Below are positions 39,301 through 47,012 of a DNA stretch of 64,000 nt, piece after piece (positions within the stretch are counted from its first letter, which is position 1; each line of letters begins with the position of its first letter). Below the pieces are notes generated by a model. That model was not told where the DNA came from and made no database searches. It worked only from the letters and a program-made list of their open reading frames with translations. This DNA comes from Sipunculus nudus. Lineage: Eukaryota > Annelida > Sipuncula > Golfingiida > Sipunculidae. Location of the stretch: contig CM049309.1 in NCBI GenBank assembly GCA_026874595.1, forward strand, positions 15,156,576-15,220,575. The letters are read 5' to 3'. The position numbers and the translations under genes were made by a program.

Positions 39301-40652
39301 ATGGTCCGTTCCTGTACCCCTGTCCACCTGAATTTTCGCGATTATCTCTACACAAGACAAACTTGGCAAACAAAATTGCCACCAATGGCATAAAGAGGCA
39401 AAAGCATAATTTTTGGTACCTTACCTACTCACAATATAAATATTATTTACTTTACGGCCTGGTTGACATGTCTTAAATATATCCTTGGTTCATGGCGTCC
39501 CTAATATGCGGCCATTGTTTATCCTTCTTGGATATTTATTTAAAGTAATGTGACGTAACAGTGAAGCGCGTGCACGCGGAGAATACAAGTCTCGCTGTAA
39601 ACAGGGGTCGGCAGCTCTTGATTATTGGTTCCGTGAATATTGGTGCCTCTTTAGTGCGTCACATCTATTATGACGTCATCACTATCCCCTGATATGCCCA
39701 TTTAACAGATTAGTGGCAAGATGTTGCTAAAGAATAGACTAGTTACTCATAAAATGGTTTTAAATTGTTTACAGGAAAATTACATAAGGTAGGCTATTAT
39801 TTCCATAATAGTTAATTACGCTTTTTTCCTCTTTCTTCCCCAAGGTCAAACATTTTTGGCGTTGTTTAATTCACAAATAAATAATCGCGAAAAAACAGGT
39901 GGACAGGGGTACTGGAACAGACTATAATTATTATTTTTAGGCACGACAAAGAGTATTGCTGTTTGAAAAAATTTTGACAGATCCATTGAAGATTGGCACA
40001 AGACATAAGAATATATGAGAGTATACAAAATTTATCAACGGTATGTTTCATAAATACCAATCCCCATGATAACGCAGAAGCTGACAGTGGAAGGGGTGTG
40101 TCCAAAAATGGCATTACTGATTACCCACCTATTTTTCAACCTGAAAATCAAAACTTCAGTTGACAGTAGCCACCAAGGGTGACTATAAAATGTTACATAT
40201 ATCTGAGAGTCGTCCGTTAACGGTGCAAGACGTTTCGTCGGCGCAGGCGGCAAAGTTGACAGTTGTATAATATTAATTTAACTACAATTTACACAATTTT
40301 AAATATCATATTGAATTCGATACTTTACCTTTAGCCCTGGGAAAGCCTTATTAAAGCCGTACATCATGGCTCTGTGAGACTGTACATCCCCCGATGTCAG
40401 CATCTCTTTTGCTCCTTCATCAGTTTTTCCCTTCACCTTTTCACTGTAGTCGGGTGCAGTGCGGATTTCGTGAACTTTTAGACCTCCCCTCTTGGCTAAT
40501 TCTATACTGACTGCTAGCAGCTCTCGCATATTTAGCTCTCTCTGTGATTTAAACCAGTTGGGGATGCCGATAAAATATAATGCGCCTGCCCCTAAAAGGA
40601 TAACGCTTAAAGTTACCCCAACAGGGTTCAGCCTGACATTCACCGCCATCAT
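15046..40652 (-). CDS. BPNT2: BPNT2 (IMPAD1), Golgi PAP 3'-phosphatase, complete in five exons
   Basis: This is the lithium-sensitive, Mg-dependent phosphatase that hydrolyses 3'-phosphoadenosine 5'-phosphate, the by-product of sulfotransferases, in the Golgi lumen. Exons join 40652-40329, 34110-33951, 33415-33320, 19794-19615 and 15359-15046. All junctions are GT-AG and in phase, giving 357 residues; the human protein is about 359. Residues ~10-28 form the single membrane anchor of a type II protein. Family motifs are GDVQSHR, SEEHD (E112/E113), [12 protein letters not shown] (D152, D155) and [11 protein letters not shown] (D278). Introns are 6.2, 0.5, 13.5 and 4.3 kb and are full of repeats. 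The start is the ATG pair at 40652; an upstream in-frame GTG at 40682 is not a plausible eukaryotic start. Confidence 0.95.
15399..16826 (-). mobile_element. F1 element, core beta, in BPNT2 intron 4
   Basis: The minus strand begins AGCTCAGCTAACTGTAAGTC (16826), then a degenerate GTCC/GGCC run, a beta core and the 3' end GGCGTCATGACCCATGGGTCACTTGT-like sequence (15399-15430). TCTGCAGAAACTGATG at about 16171 and 16507 gives a 336-bp period, and GGTGGCGCCACC is at 16155. It lies in the same transcriptional direction as BPNT2. Confidence 0.8.
16827..17493. other. Intron 4 sequence, nothing recognised
   Basis: No repeat end or coding exon could be named. A telomere-like CCCTAACCCT occurs near 17425 but is only two units long. 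Confidence 0.4.
17494..17755. mobile_element. 262-bp MITE
   Basis: The left end ACTTTGATTCAGTGAGCTGC and the reversed right end ACCTTGATTCAGTGAGCTGC are near-identical inverted repeats, continuing through TC, a mismatch and GG. Size and ends fit a MITE. No target duplication was certain. Confidence 0.65.
17813..18509. mobile_element. 697-bp MITE, long relative of the 99-158 element
   Basis: The ends TACGCTC and GAGCGTA are directly flanked by ACTCTCTG (17805-17812 and 18510-18517), an exact 8-bp duplication. The left end continues TTTACACAG and the right end has AGAAGCGCAAGATTTCTGCTG, both found in the 60-bp derivative. It carries no transposase. Confidence 0.75.
18519..19614. other. Intron 4 sequence with GTCAAGGTCA-type repeats
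   Basis: From about 18870 to 19440 there are degenerate repeats containing AAGGTCA(AAGGTCAT)/GTCAAGGTCATCC. No exon or element end was seen. Confidence 0.4.
19615..19794 (-). CDS. BPNT2: BPNT2 coding exon 4
   Basis: This 180-nt exon encodes Y194 (split) to the first base of G254. It contains the family segment [12 protein letters not shown] and the IIPAGGAG turn. The acceptor is GTTATAG and the donor GTGAGG. The 3' end of an F3 element lies only 27 bp upstream of the acceptor, so the branch point must lie at or next to the element junction; TATTAAC overlaps the junction on the minus strand. Confidence 0.93.
19822..22275 (-). mobile_element. F3 element (HINE/pearl-like) in BPNT2 intron 3
   Basis: On the minus strand the 5' end is a palindrome, ATGCCCCCGCCAC-AAA-GTGGCCGGGGCAT (22271-22243), followed by a short GTCC-type segment. 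The body is a satellite-like tandem core. The 3' end has GGCGGGGGCAT, the inverse of the 5' start, then the perfect hairpin GTGTCG-TTC-CGACAC and CATCTAGT. The architecture matches F1 and F2. It is in BPNT2 sense direction and its 3' end is 27 bp from exon 4. Confidence 0.85.
19918..22200 (-). repeat. F3 core: 14 monomers with a four-monomer higher-order repeat
   Basis: TCAAAAGTAGGT recurs at 19918, 20098, 20278, 20440, 20620, 20801, 20981, 21143, 21323, 21378, 21558, 21720, 21900 and 22081. Monomer lengths run 180-162-180-181 in blocks A-B-C-D from 20098. The block repeats with a 703-bp period, except that the second D monomer is cut to 55 bp by a 126-bp deletion between GAAA microhomologies. 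Blocks are almost identical to each other, while monomers within a block differ clearly. Confidence 0.92.
22500..22740. repeat. Short tandem repeat related to 42110-42690
   Basis: Two degenerate units contain CACCAGTCTTGTATACRA or CACCTGTCTTGTGAGCGA, followed by an AAGCYATCA segment and CAGNCYRATAYATCAAAC. The same units occur in the intergenic block at 42110-42690. Confidence 0.6.
22800..23285. repeat. Minisatellite block with F4-like end
   Basis: Units of about 30 bp (CTGGCTACACTGAGTGAACT then CTTGACCTG) occur several times at 22800-22930 and 23140-23200. A CACCCATGAGGTGATCACATG unit of about 21 bp is repeated at 23065-23130. On the minus strand, GAGCTTATGCAATGGTGTGG at ~23032 matches the F4 5' end seen at 24597 and 29164. 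Confidence 0.6.
23286..24597 (-). mobile_element. F4 element, poorly bounded
   Basis: The minus-strand 5' end is TTTTTAGTGAACCTGTGAAC followed by ATGCGATGGTGTGGCGGCG (24600-24560). A core with about 452-bp period follows: AGGTCAAT plus a degenerate GGTGGCGCCACC at ~23738 and ~24190. The 3' end was not identified. Confidence 0.5.
24598..24965. other. Intron 3 spacer, nothing recognised
   Basis: A+T-rich sequence between two elements. No exon-like open frame was found. Confidence 0.4.
24966..28119 (-). mobile_element. F1 element copy A, core alpha, BPNT2 intron 3
   Basis: The plus-strand left edge is ACAAGGGACCCATGGGTCAC with the intact 12-bp palindrome GACCCATGGGTC, then GCTCAGCTG. The right edge is CTTATAGTCAGCTGAGCT after a (GGAC)n run (28019-28075). 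The core contains about two 650-680-bp alpha monomers, judged from CAAAGTTGG(G/A)CAAAATTTAAG near 26837 and 27517. It is nearly identical to copy B but has different flanks. It encodes no protein and lies sense to BPNT2. Confidence 0.88.
28120..29164 (-). mobile_element. F4 element, second copy
   Basis: The minus-strand 5' end TTTTTAGCAAACCTGTGAGC is followed by TTATGCGATGGTGTGGCG and a CGTCCGACGTCCGTC segment (29168-29105). The core has AACTCAGCCAAAAATCACTGAAC-type units and GGTGGCGCCACC at 28674. The other end is lost against F1 copy A. Confidence 0.55.
29165..29731. other. Intron 3 spacer between F4 and F1 copy B
   Basis: This is apparently single-copy sequence in the window. The minus strand has an open frame of about 130 codons (29557-29162), but it opens with TTG and shows no known domain, so I do not call it a gene. 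Confidence 0.4.
29732..32891 (-). mobile_element. F1 element copy B, core alpha, BPNT2 intron 3
   Basis: It is the same element as 24966-28119, end to end: 3160 versus 3154 bp. Within the first ~90 bp only about three bases differ. Left flank (GGGAAATATA) and right flank (ATAAATATTAC) are unrelated to those of copy A. These are therefore two separate insertions of a recently active element and not a tandem duplication. Confidence 0.88.
32892..33319. other. Intron 3 sequence before exon 3
   Basis: Nothing is recognised apart from the exon 3 donor side at 33319. Confidence 0.4.
33320..33415 (-). CDS. BPNT2: BPNT2 coding exon 3
   Basis: This 96-nt exon completes E162 and encodes residues 163-193 ([24 protein letters not shown]), plus the first base of codon 194. 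The acceptor is TGTACAG... wait-free in the sequence as TACAG before AAAACC, and the donor is GTGAGA. Phase matches both neighbours. Confidence 0.92.
33951..34110 (-). CDS. BPNT2: BPNT2 coding exon 2
   Basis: The acceptor is TTTTCAG; residues 109-161 and the first base of codon 162 are encoded. It contains the metal-binding SEEHD and the hallmark [12 protein letters not shown] of the inositol-monophosphatase fold. The donor is GTATGA. The upstream intron side (34108-34205) has a degenerate ~45-bp repeat of ACAGGAYAGGRCTGGGGTAA type. Confidence 0.93.
34111..35564. other. Intron 1 sequence, nothing recognised
   Basis: A+T-rich, with a short (TG)n run near 35198 and the degenerate 45-bp repeat next to exon 2. 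No further coding exon is expected here, because exons 1 and 2 join in phase. Confidence 0.4.
35573..37134 (-). mobile_element. hAT DNA transposon with defective transposase
   Basis: The left end is CAGGGTTGGTTTTCTGCC and the reversed right end is CAGGGTTGGCAAGTTTCTGC. Exact 8-bp duplications CACAGCCT flank it at 35565-35572 and 37135-37142, the hAT signature. Subterminal regions (35590-35690 and 37020-37110) are packed with TTTCTGCC and GGGCAGAAA in both orientations, probable transposase-binding sites. The minus strand holds a transposase remnant. Confidence 0.9.
35880..36613 (-). pseudogene. hAT transposase fragment with BED zinc finger
   Basis: The minus strand starts ATG at 36613 ([18 protein letters not shown]). 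A BED-type C2HC finger follows (CSNC ... HYKKC, residues ~28-50), then a linker and [19 protein letters not shown], the usual start of the hAT dimerisation/catalytic part. The frame shifts near 36185. The second piece has [13 protein letters not shown] and ends VVTDNDG (35880), a DUF659-like segment holding one expected acidic position. The catalytic RNase-H-like remainder and C-terminal dimerisation domain are missing, so it cannot be active. Confidence 0.85.
37143..38339. other. Intron 1 sequence with MITE fragment
   Basis: TACTGTGGCTGG...ATTCGCGGTGG at 37279-37380 resembles one end of the 13008-13474 MITE. The rest shows no recognised feature. Confidence 0.4.
38340..38673 (-). mobile_element. 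Truncated hAT-like element related to 47923-48859
   Basis: On the minus strand the end CAGGGTTGGGGCCAGGTACC (38673 downwards) is followed by GTACCTAG/GTACAGGTACC motifs. An open stretch then reads [14 protein letters not shown] and FEVEL. The other terminal repeat is not visible, so the copy is 3'-truncated. Confidence 0.65.
38674..39305. other. Intron 1 sequence, nothing recognised
   Basis: No repeat ends or exon-like frames were recognised. Confidence 0.4.
39306..39920. mobile_element. M2 MITE, copy 1, BPNT2 intron 1
   Basis: The left end CCGTTCCTGTACCCCTGTCC and the reversed right end CTGTTCCAGTACCCCTGTCC, followed on both sides by ACCTG and TTTTCGCGATTAT, form long terminal inverted repeats. 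The inside is closely similar, in reverse orientation, to 58970-59567. Confidence 0.8.
40329..40652 (-). CDS. BPNT2: BPNT2 coding exon 1
   Basis: Residues 1-108 begin [13 protein letters not shown], which aligns with the start of vertebrate BPNT2. A hydrophobic anchor ([17 protein letters not shown]) is followed by the [16 protein letters not shown] helix and the KSKGKT-like segment [13 protein letters not shown]. The exon ends CTA AAG before GTAAAG, phase 0. A second ATG follows directly after the first, and either could be used. Confidence 0.93.
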
Positions 40653-40680
40653 CTGTGTGTTGTTCGTTTGACAACTTGGC

Positions 40681-40689
40681 ACCGGAAGT
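40681..40689. promoter_or_regulatory. ETS-type site ACCGGAAGT upstream of BPNT2
   Basis: ACCGGAAGT lies about 30 bp upstream of the BPNT2 ATG. CCGGAAGT is the core bound by ETS/GABP factors and is common near starts of housekeeping genes. Function here is inferred from sequence and position only. Confidence 0.4.
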
Positions 40690-40722
40690 AAATATTATTA
40701 GACTGGTCTCCGCTCCATAAAC

Positions 40723-40734
40723 TGACACGTGTCA
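40723..40734. promoter_or_regulatory. Palindromic E-box TGACACGTGTCA
   Basis: This perfect 12-bp palindrome is centred on CACGTG, the core for bHLH-Zip factors of USF/MITF/TFE type, 71-82 bp upstream of the BPNT2 start codon. Promoter use is inferred. Confidence 0.4.
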
Positions 40735-42109
40735 CTGCCATTTACATTCAGAATATAAGTCGCGTTATAATGGGTAAATAAATATGACTGCTATACAATG
40801 TAGACACAATTTATTGAAAAGTTGAAAAAAAACACACGTCTTTTATTCAGGATTTATTTGTACGATCTCCTGAAAAAAATCTTCGGAAATATACAATAAA
40901 GTTATCATATTTATTAAAATTTGGTTAACAGTACAATTTCCAGGATTGAAAGGCAGTCTTACATGTTTGTATATTCTATAGTTAAAACATCATGTAAAAG
41001 AACATGGAATTAAAAATATGACTCTTTTCAAGTTGCACCAGTCTAAAAGCATATATATAAGCTCGTGAAAAAAATATTGACCGAAGATTATTAGGCCTAA
41101 TTTAAGTGATTCAAAGTTTATCATATTATTCATTAAATGTATGCGAAGAAAGAAAATGGAAATTTAAAATTGAAAAATCACTTTCACAGAATTATAAACC
41201 ACCGAATTGACAATTGTAGTCCAAATTTAAATAAACGAGTAGAAATTAATTATTCATATTCCTTTATTGCAATTGATTGATATATATTCTACATTATAAA
41301 AAAAGTCAAATATGTACATGTATATGCTTATTAAGGGTTTTCAGAAGCGATACGGCCACAAAGACCCACCGACAGCAAAAAGAATCGTATTTTATTATTA
41401 CCGGTGTACTTGTGCATCCATGTGCAAGTAGGTATATAGGTGTGCAGGTATGTATATAGGTAAGTGCTGCCATCTGTTATGACAATTTGGAACTAGATAT
41501 AATTGACCGTTACAGGGGGTACCCTTAGTGGATCCAGGGAAGCTGAAGATCCTGGACTCACATCTTTTCAACTGCCGCAACCTTTATGAAAGGCTCGAAA
41601 CCATTTTTTTATGTCTGATTCCATAAAACCCTTTTCCATATCTCACCTTAATCACGTTTTCTCATCATTCTTCCTGGCTTAGGCCTAAATTTGAAGCTCC
41701 CCTTTACTGCCCTTGAAATGCTGTAAAATAATGCCAGGGACAGAAAATTAAGATACGAAGTAGCTGAGTACACTCTTTTTCAAGAAACTGATCGTTCTAG
41801 AGTGCCTAGGAACTTAGGTTAGAAACAAGCAACATCTGCCCCCCTTACCCCCCCCCCCCCACCCCAGACCCCCCCCCCCCAAAAAAAAAAAAAAAAAAAC
41901 TCCACTTGTACTGCATGTTGTTTGAAATCATAACTCAATCCGCCTCTGCGGAGACTTTTCCTCCGCATCCTGATCCGGAGATCTCCTCTGAGACCCCTTG
42001 ACCGATTTCCCTGTAAAACTGTCATTCTGATAAGAATATGGATTACGATCTTGCATGCCTAAATAAGGCCTTGACAAGACCCGCCCATAGAGCTATAGAC
42101 ATGCACATT
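40735..42109. other. Intergenic between BPNT2 and UBE2W, first part
   Basis: No gene is seen. A GGTATATAGGTGTGCAGGTA short repeat occurs near 41428-41465. Long C and A runs (41849-41900) and a CTCCGC/GCGGAG-rich segment (41940-42000), resembling the 5' part of F2, are present. Confidence 0.4.
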
Positions 42110-42690
42110 TTCAGGCGGATACAACAAGCCACTCATGAGATAAATGCGTAGATGTATTGTATGAATACGTGAATATAGTTGGCGCCACCTGTCTTGTGTA
42201 CGAGAAAGCTACACAAGATGGATGGACAAACACAATTTCAGACCGATAAGTCAAACCTCTCCTGAGATTTGAGTGATTTTCATCCAAACAGATGCACACA
42301 TGGACAACAAGCAAAAACGATTGTAGTAGAGTTACCAGTCTTGTATACAAGATAACGCTATCTAGGATCTATGCACCTGCCATCTTTCAGGCTTGTATTT
42401 TAAACCACTCCTGAGATAAATACATGAATGTATTCTATGAATGCATGACTTAAGGTGGCGTCACCTGTCATGTGTACGAGAAAGCTATCCAAAATGGATG
42501 AACATGCATACCTTCCAGCTGATACATCAGGCTGAGATATGAGTGTTTGTTGCACCCAAAGCAAATCACGGATGGACGCCACGCGAAAACCATGGCAAAG
42601 GCGCACCAGTCTTGAGTACGAGACAAATATATCAAAAATCTATGAACATGCGCAACATCAGCCCAATACATTGAGCCACGCCTGAGATAT
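42110..42690. repeat. Degenerate tandem block with GGCGCCACC motifs
   Basis: Units of about 140-150 bp contain CACCTGTCTTGTGTACGAGA or CCAGTCTTGTATACAAGATA, followed by CAAACCTCTCCTGAGA-type text. It begins with GGCGGATACA (42114-42123), the F2 subterminal motif. It is probably a remnant of an F2-related element on the minus strand. Confidence 0.55.
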
Positions 42691-43689
42691 ATGCGACCAG
42701 CTGATAAACCCGGTATACCGGGCTTTTTACTGGGGTTATAGAGATGAATTAATTAAGATGAGGAATGTTGGCTCATTTTTTATTCTAAAAGTTAAAAGAA
42801 TATATAGATTTTCAGTGGGATACTGTCTCAATAAGATATATAAATATTTTTTTTTGTATTTATTATGCGGCGCTGCTCTCGTGGCAAGAATTCATATACC
42901 GGTATGTTTACCTTGAAGACCATGTGAGTTTTATATTTTACATTTGCGAAGCATAATGGGGCGCGGGGGCATTTAGGTTTTCGACGATCTTTGACTGGTT
43001 ACGATTGTTGGACCTATAAAGAAGGGGTTGATGTGAGGAAGACATGAAAGAAAAATTAAATGTAAGTTTTAAGGTAAGGAAACTATTCCAGAAGAAAGAT
43101 ACAGAAACATGCATACCTCGTTAGTAGCAGTGAAGTCGCAACCGTTTCAGTTTTCGTATCAGACCAATTTAGAGGCCTGGAAACCGCGCACCAACCCGCA
43201 CCCGCCCCTTCTCCGGAAATGTGAACCTTGGATAAGGTTTTGTCATTAATCCCAATTTGTTGAACCCCTTTTTTTTCAGAAAGCGAGATCAATGTGTTTT
43301 CACATTTACTGACCACGCACATGAATCAGAGACTGGGTCAATTGTCAGGCCAAACATGCTTAAATTCCTCACTGCATGAAAGGAGGGTTATTTAAAGCAC
43401 AATAGTCCTTTATCCTGTTCTGGGGGGGGGGGGGGGGTAACAGGCGATCCGGTCTTTGCCGAAGACAGTTCGGCTGTTTTCGGTTGTAGTCTCCACCCAA
43501 GTCAGAAAAAACGCACAAATCACTCAAAATGATGTGTACATTAAAATTATTTATTCTCGTATCAGCGGTGTCACTGCGGGAACAATAACCTTTAAAATGA
43601 AGTTTGGCACCGTGTCATTCGCAACGCGGTTTCACAGAATATTGGAACAAAGGTGGACCAAATCCCTTTTATAAGTATCACATTATCGT

Positions 43690-43896
43690 TAAAAAACGCG
43701 CAGATGGACACTACGCGAACATGATGGTAGATGGCGCCACCAATCACTGTTGGACACAAGTTCACATATGCATTAATAAGATCGGTCCAAGGATCTTAGA
43801 GGAGTTCTTCGTAGAAGAACGCGGCGGCGCAGCAGCGGTACATGGTTATAGTGGTGGTGGCGGCGGAACCTGCGAACCTCTGTTTCGGCGGATACA
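43690..43896 (-). mobile_element. F2 5'-end fragment
   Basis: On the minus strand, CTGTATCCGCCGAAACAGAG (43896 downwards) is followed by a CCGCC-rich run and GAACTCCTC, matching the first ~120 bp of the F2 element at 1963. Near its other side is a degenerate GGCGCCACC (43733). Confidence 0.6.
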
Positions 43897-44908
43897 GTAT
43901 AGAGAATGATAGAGGTAAGGGTATTATTAGAACCGAGTCTTGACAGACTCATATACATATATAATTTGGTTCACAACGAATAGACACGTACATGAAGATA
44001 TTAAAACAGCTTTTGAATCCGGAAACTTGTCAACTCTTGTTAACTGTGGTTGGCTATTTATTTATACTCGAGGGTTTTAATTTCATGAAATTCGAGAAGG
44101 GGATATAATCGCAAAATAAAACTTTGTGAATAAGACGCCACATCTGCACAGGTATCTATGACATCTCACGTATAATGAGCCGGTAGAGTCAATATTAGTA
44201 TACATTTTATGTTACCCATAATTCAAAGATTGATAAATCAAAGAATACCAATCAGGGTTCGTAATACTTTGAAAATTTCACCATTTCATCGGAAAGGCAT
44301 TATATCAGGTTTGCCTTCCCGCAGAAAAAAATGGCCTTTCCGCAAAAGGTGCATCCTACCATCGTATCGAACCGTCAATCAAACTAAGCCAGTGTAAACC
44401 TGATTCTTCATCTTACATGCCATCCTACATACACACTTGCATGTAAAAAGAACTGAATGTTTTCAATAATCGCACTGGTATATTAGAAACATGATTGTGC
44501 AGTAAGAAAAAAAAACAAGAAAAATATAAGAGATGAGGGTCTTACTGCCGGAAAGTATACGAAATTATGGGGAAATATATATGGACTCGATGGAGCACCA
44601 CCTGGGAAATATTTCGTTTTTGTGTCATGTTTGTTCCTACGTATATCAGCTACCGACGTGTAAAATATCTGCGTTCACCTTTCCAAGGGATTTGTGGAAA
44701 ATGAAAAATGCTTTTCCGTGAACTTGTTTTCCTGTCCCAGACAGACGGAAAGGCGTTATTAAGAGCCCTGCCAATACTTCTGTGTATCTGCCTTTAATGC
44801 ATAAAGAATTTCAACCCTTGGCTCCTTGTGCAATTGTTAAAATTTTGCGTGCATATTTTGTAACTTATGTGATAATGTTTATAAGTGGAGTGTACATTTT
44901 GTGTGTTA

Positions 44909-45300
44909 AGCTGTATTTCCGTGTATCCGTAAATCTTGTACGTCTCGTACGCAAAACAATCGCATCCCTCCTTTTAAGATGATCTGTTTCCATGTTTAAG
45001 TTTTTTAACCTGCTCAGCATGAGTATCCGCAAACACGGACCGCATCGAAACGGATCGGTGAGCGATCCATCCGTTTTGCGGATGGCAAAATGCTAACATT
45101 TCCCAACAGTGCCCCGGCGTCAGGTCACCGGGTGGATTAAAGATAAAATTGTGCATATGGCAGTTTCAAAAGAGGCACGCGAAAGGGTATCCGCAAGAAA
45201 AACGTAGGTACCTATAGAAACAGTTTTGCGGACTGCGCACTATGGAGTGTACGTACGACTTTTGCGGATACGATATTTGCGGATACATGGAAACACAGCT
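44909..45300. mobile_element. 392-bp MITE with GCGGATAC motifs
   Basis: The left end AGCTGTATTTCCGTGTATCC and the reversed right end AGCTGTGTTTCCATGTATCC are inverted repeats, continuing as GYAAAT. Inside, GTATCCGCAA or TTTTGCGGATAC occurs repeatedly. The 12-mer TTTTGCGGATAC is also in the F2 5' palindrome. Confidence 0.7.
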
Positions 45301-45782
45301 GGGTGTCGTGAGGGAGGGATGAAACGCACAAATTTTTAACAATTTGATTTGTTTATAATTCAGTCATCCAGATACTTTGAAGTTTCTTCATATTTCCCTC
45401 AGTCGTTTTTCAATTATGAATCTCACACTGAGAAAATTTAAAGCCGGCTATTCACTGTAGGTAATTCCTTATCTCGACTCTGTAATGGATGTGTAGGCTT
45501 GTTTATCAACAAATTGTTAATTAACACGGTACCTACGCCAATGTTTACAAACAAAATAACCAGGTTACCTCAGGTAGTTGGTTGCAAACGTGCGGAATTT
45601 GAAAGATCAATAGTTGTCAAAAGCCCTTTGTAAAACTCTGCAAACATATTGTTGAATGTGTTTGGCTTATTTTGGCCCAAACTGCGCAACCCGTATGTTA
45701 TAAACCGGTGGGTAAAAAAAAACGAACAGTCTGTTTGAAGTTAGATCAGTGTTTTTTGGTCTCAGTAATTTTATTAAGGGAT

Positions 45783-46055
45783 AAAGCTAAGATTCCTTAC
45801 GTTGGTAATACAGAATGCAGCATGCGGAACGCTTGTTGAGAAATTTTTCTTATGAACCCGCACGGCAGCATGCATGTTTTCTATGTGTTGCTCCTGGATA
45901 CCACGCGGAACCGGCATCAATCGCTACATGTAGGGATTCGTTTTGACGGATACACATTCCGCATGCTGGGTCCTCGCATAAGGAATCTGACCTTTTGTTT
46001 AGTCAATAGCAATTTTATATGCATTCCGTATTCCCTATATAAGGAATCTTAGCTT
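45783..46055. mobile_element. 273-bp MITE with TAAGGGAT target duplication
   Basis: The terminal repeat AAGCTAAGATTCCTTA is perfect on both sides, apart from one extra A at the left edge. TAAGGGAT flanks it at 45775-45782 and 46056-46063. Length and duplication suggest a hAT or Mutator-type MITE. It ends about 0.94 kb before the UBE2W start codon. Confidence 0.8.
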
Positions 46056-46063
46056 TAAGGGAT

Positions 46064-46997
46064 TATCTTTCGTCAATAGACGTCAGACATCGGGATAGGC
46101 ACCTTTAAGAAACGGTAACCATCAGTGGAAGCATCATAAGTGATAGCCTGCAATATAGTGTTTTGAATGTTTGTAAATAAGTGATTTAAATAGTTTTATT
46201 GTGAAAAATACAGTGTTTGAAACTTACACTTTCGCATAAACATATAAAAAAATATGTGGCGGGAGTGAGGAAACTATGATATGCTAAGGGTTTGTACTCT
46301 TTGTCCAAAGGGGCGTGATCTGGAGAGGATTGTGAGGGGAGGTCCATATTTTTTGGTTCGGGGGTGGGGGTTGGGGGGGGGGGGGGGGGGGTTGGCTTCT
46401 GTCCGTTCTCCTGTGGTTTGCGCCCATCACATTTTCTCAACAACCAAGGAATATGTGCATATAAACTAAAAACAGCTTACTCTTTAATGAGCATGATATA
46501 ATGTACAAGTTTTTCTTTATAGGTTTATGCTTGAAAAGAGTTCTAATATTCTATCCTCGTTCATACTTCGAATAAACCCGCAATAAGCAAATGAGTGTTT
46601 AAAAAACTTATCCTGTGTTATTTAAAAAAATTCGTTTTATTTTAATATTTCATATAAAAGGGTAAATATATGGAGCGTCAGAATTTCGGATTGCGGCGAA
46701 GGCGCATTTAAGCTGAACACAGAGACATCTTACGGCGGTTGTTGGCATCCTTTAGAAAATGAATGAATATTATTTTCATTACGTTCGGCATTCACTACCA
46801 CTAAAATTATCGTCAAAGTTGACCAGTTAATATACCGGTTAATTTATGTGTAAAGTGACCTCAAATAAACTTACTCAAAGTAAAACTCGTTTATGCTGGT
46901 CCACTTTATTTTTAATGAACACAATATTAAATTATAGATGATTTCTGGTTTACGAAACTGAATTTGGAATTGGATCACGTACATTTCAGAAATCAAC
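46064..46997. other. Upstream region of UBE2W
   Basis: The UBE2W promoter and 5' UTR should lie here. Poly-G (46374-46390) and no convincing TATA box were seen. The initiating ATG is at 46998. Confidence 0.4.
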
Positions 46998-47012
46998 ATG
47001 GTGTCGATGGAG
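46998..47012 (+). CDS. UBE2W: UBE2W coding exon 1 (15 nt)
   Basis: ATG GTG TCG ATG GAG precedes GTAAAC, giving MVSME; vertebrate UBE2W starts MASMQ before the same exon junction. Phase 0 agrees with exon 2. The call rests on this fit, as the exon is too short to find by coding statistics. Confidence 0.8.

Noticed and set aside
40653-40682. N-terminal extension of BPNT2 by ten codons to position 40682
   Set aside because: The first codon is GTG. The ATG pair at 40652/40649 fits the family start, so the extension is 5' UTR.
45852-46052. 66-codon open frame near the UBE2W upstream region
   Set aside because: It is contained in the 273-bp MITE and extends into its terminal repeat.
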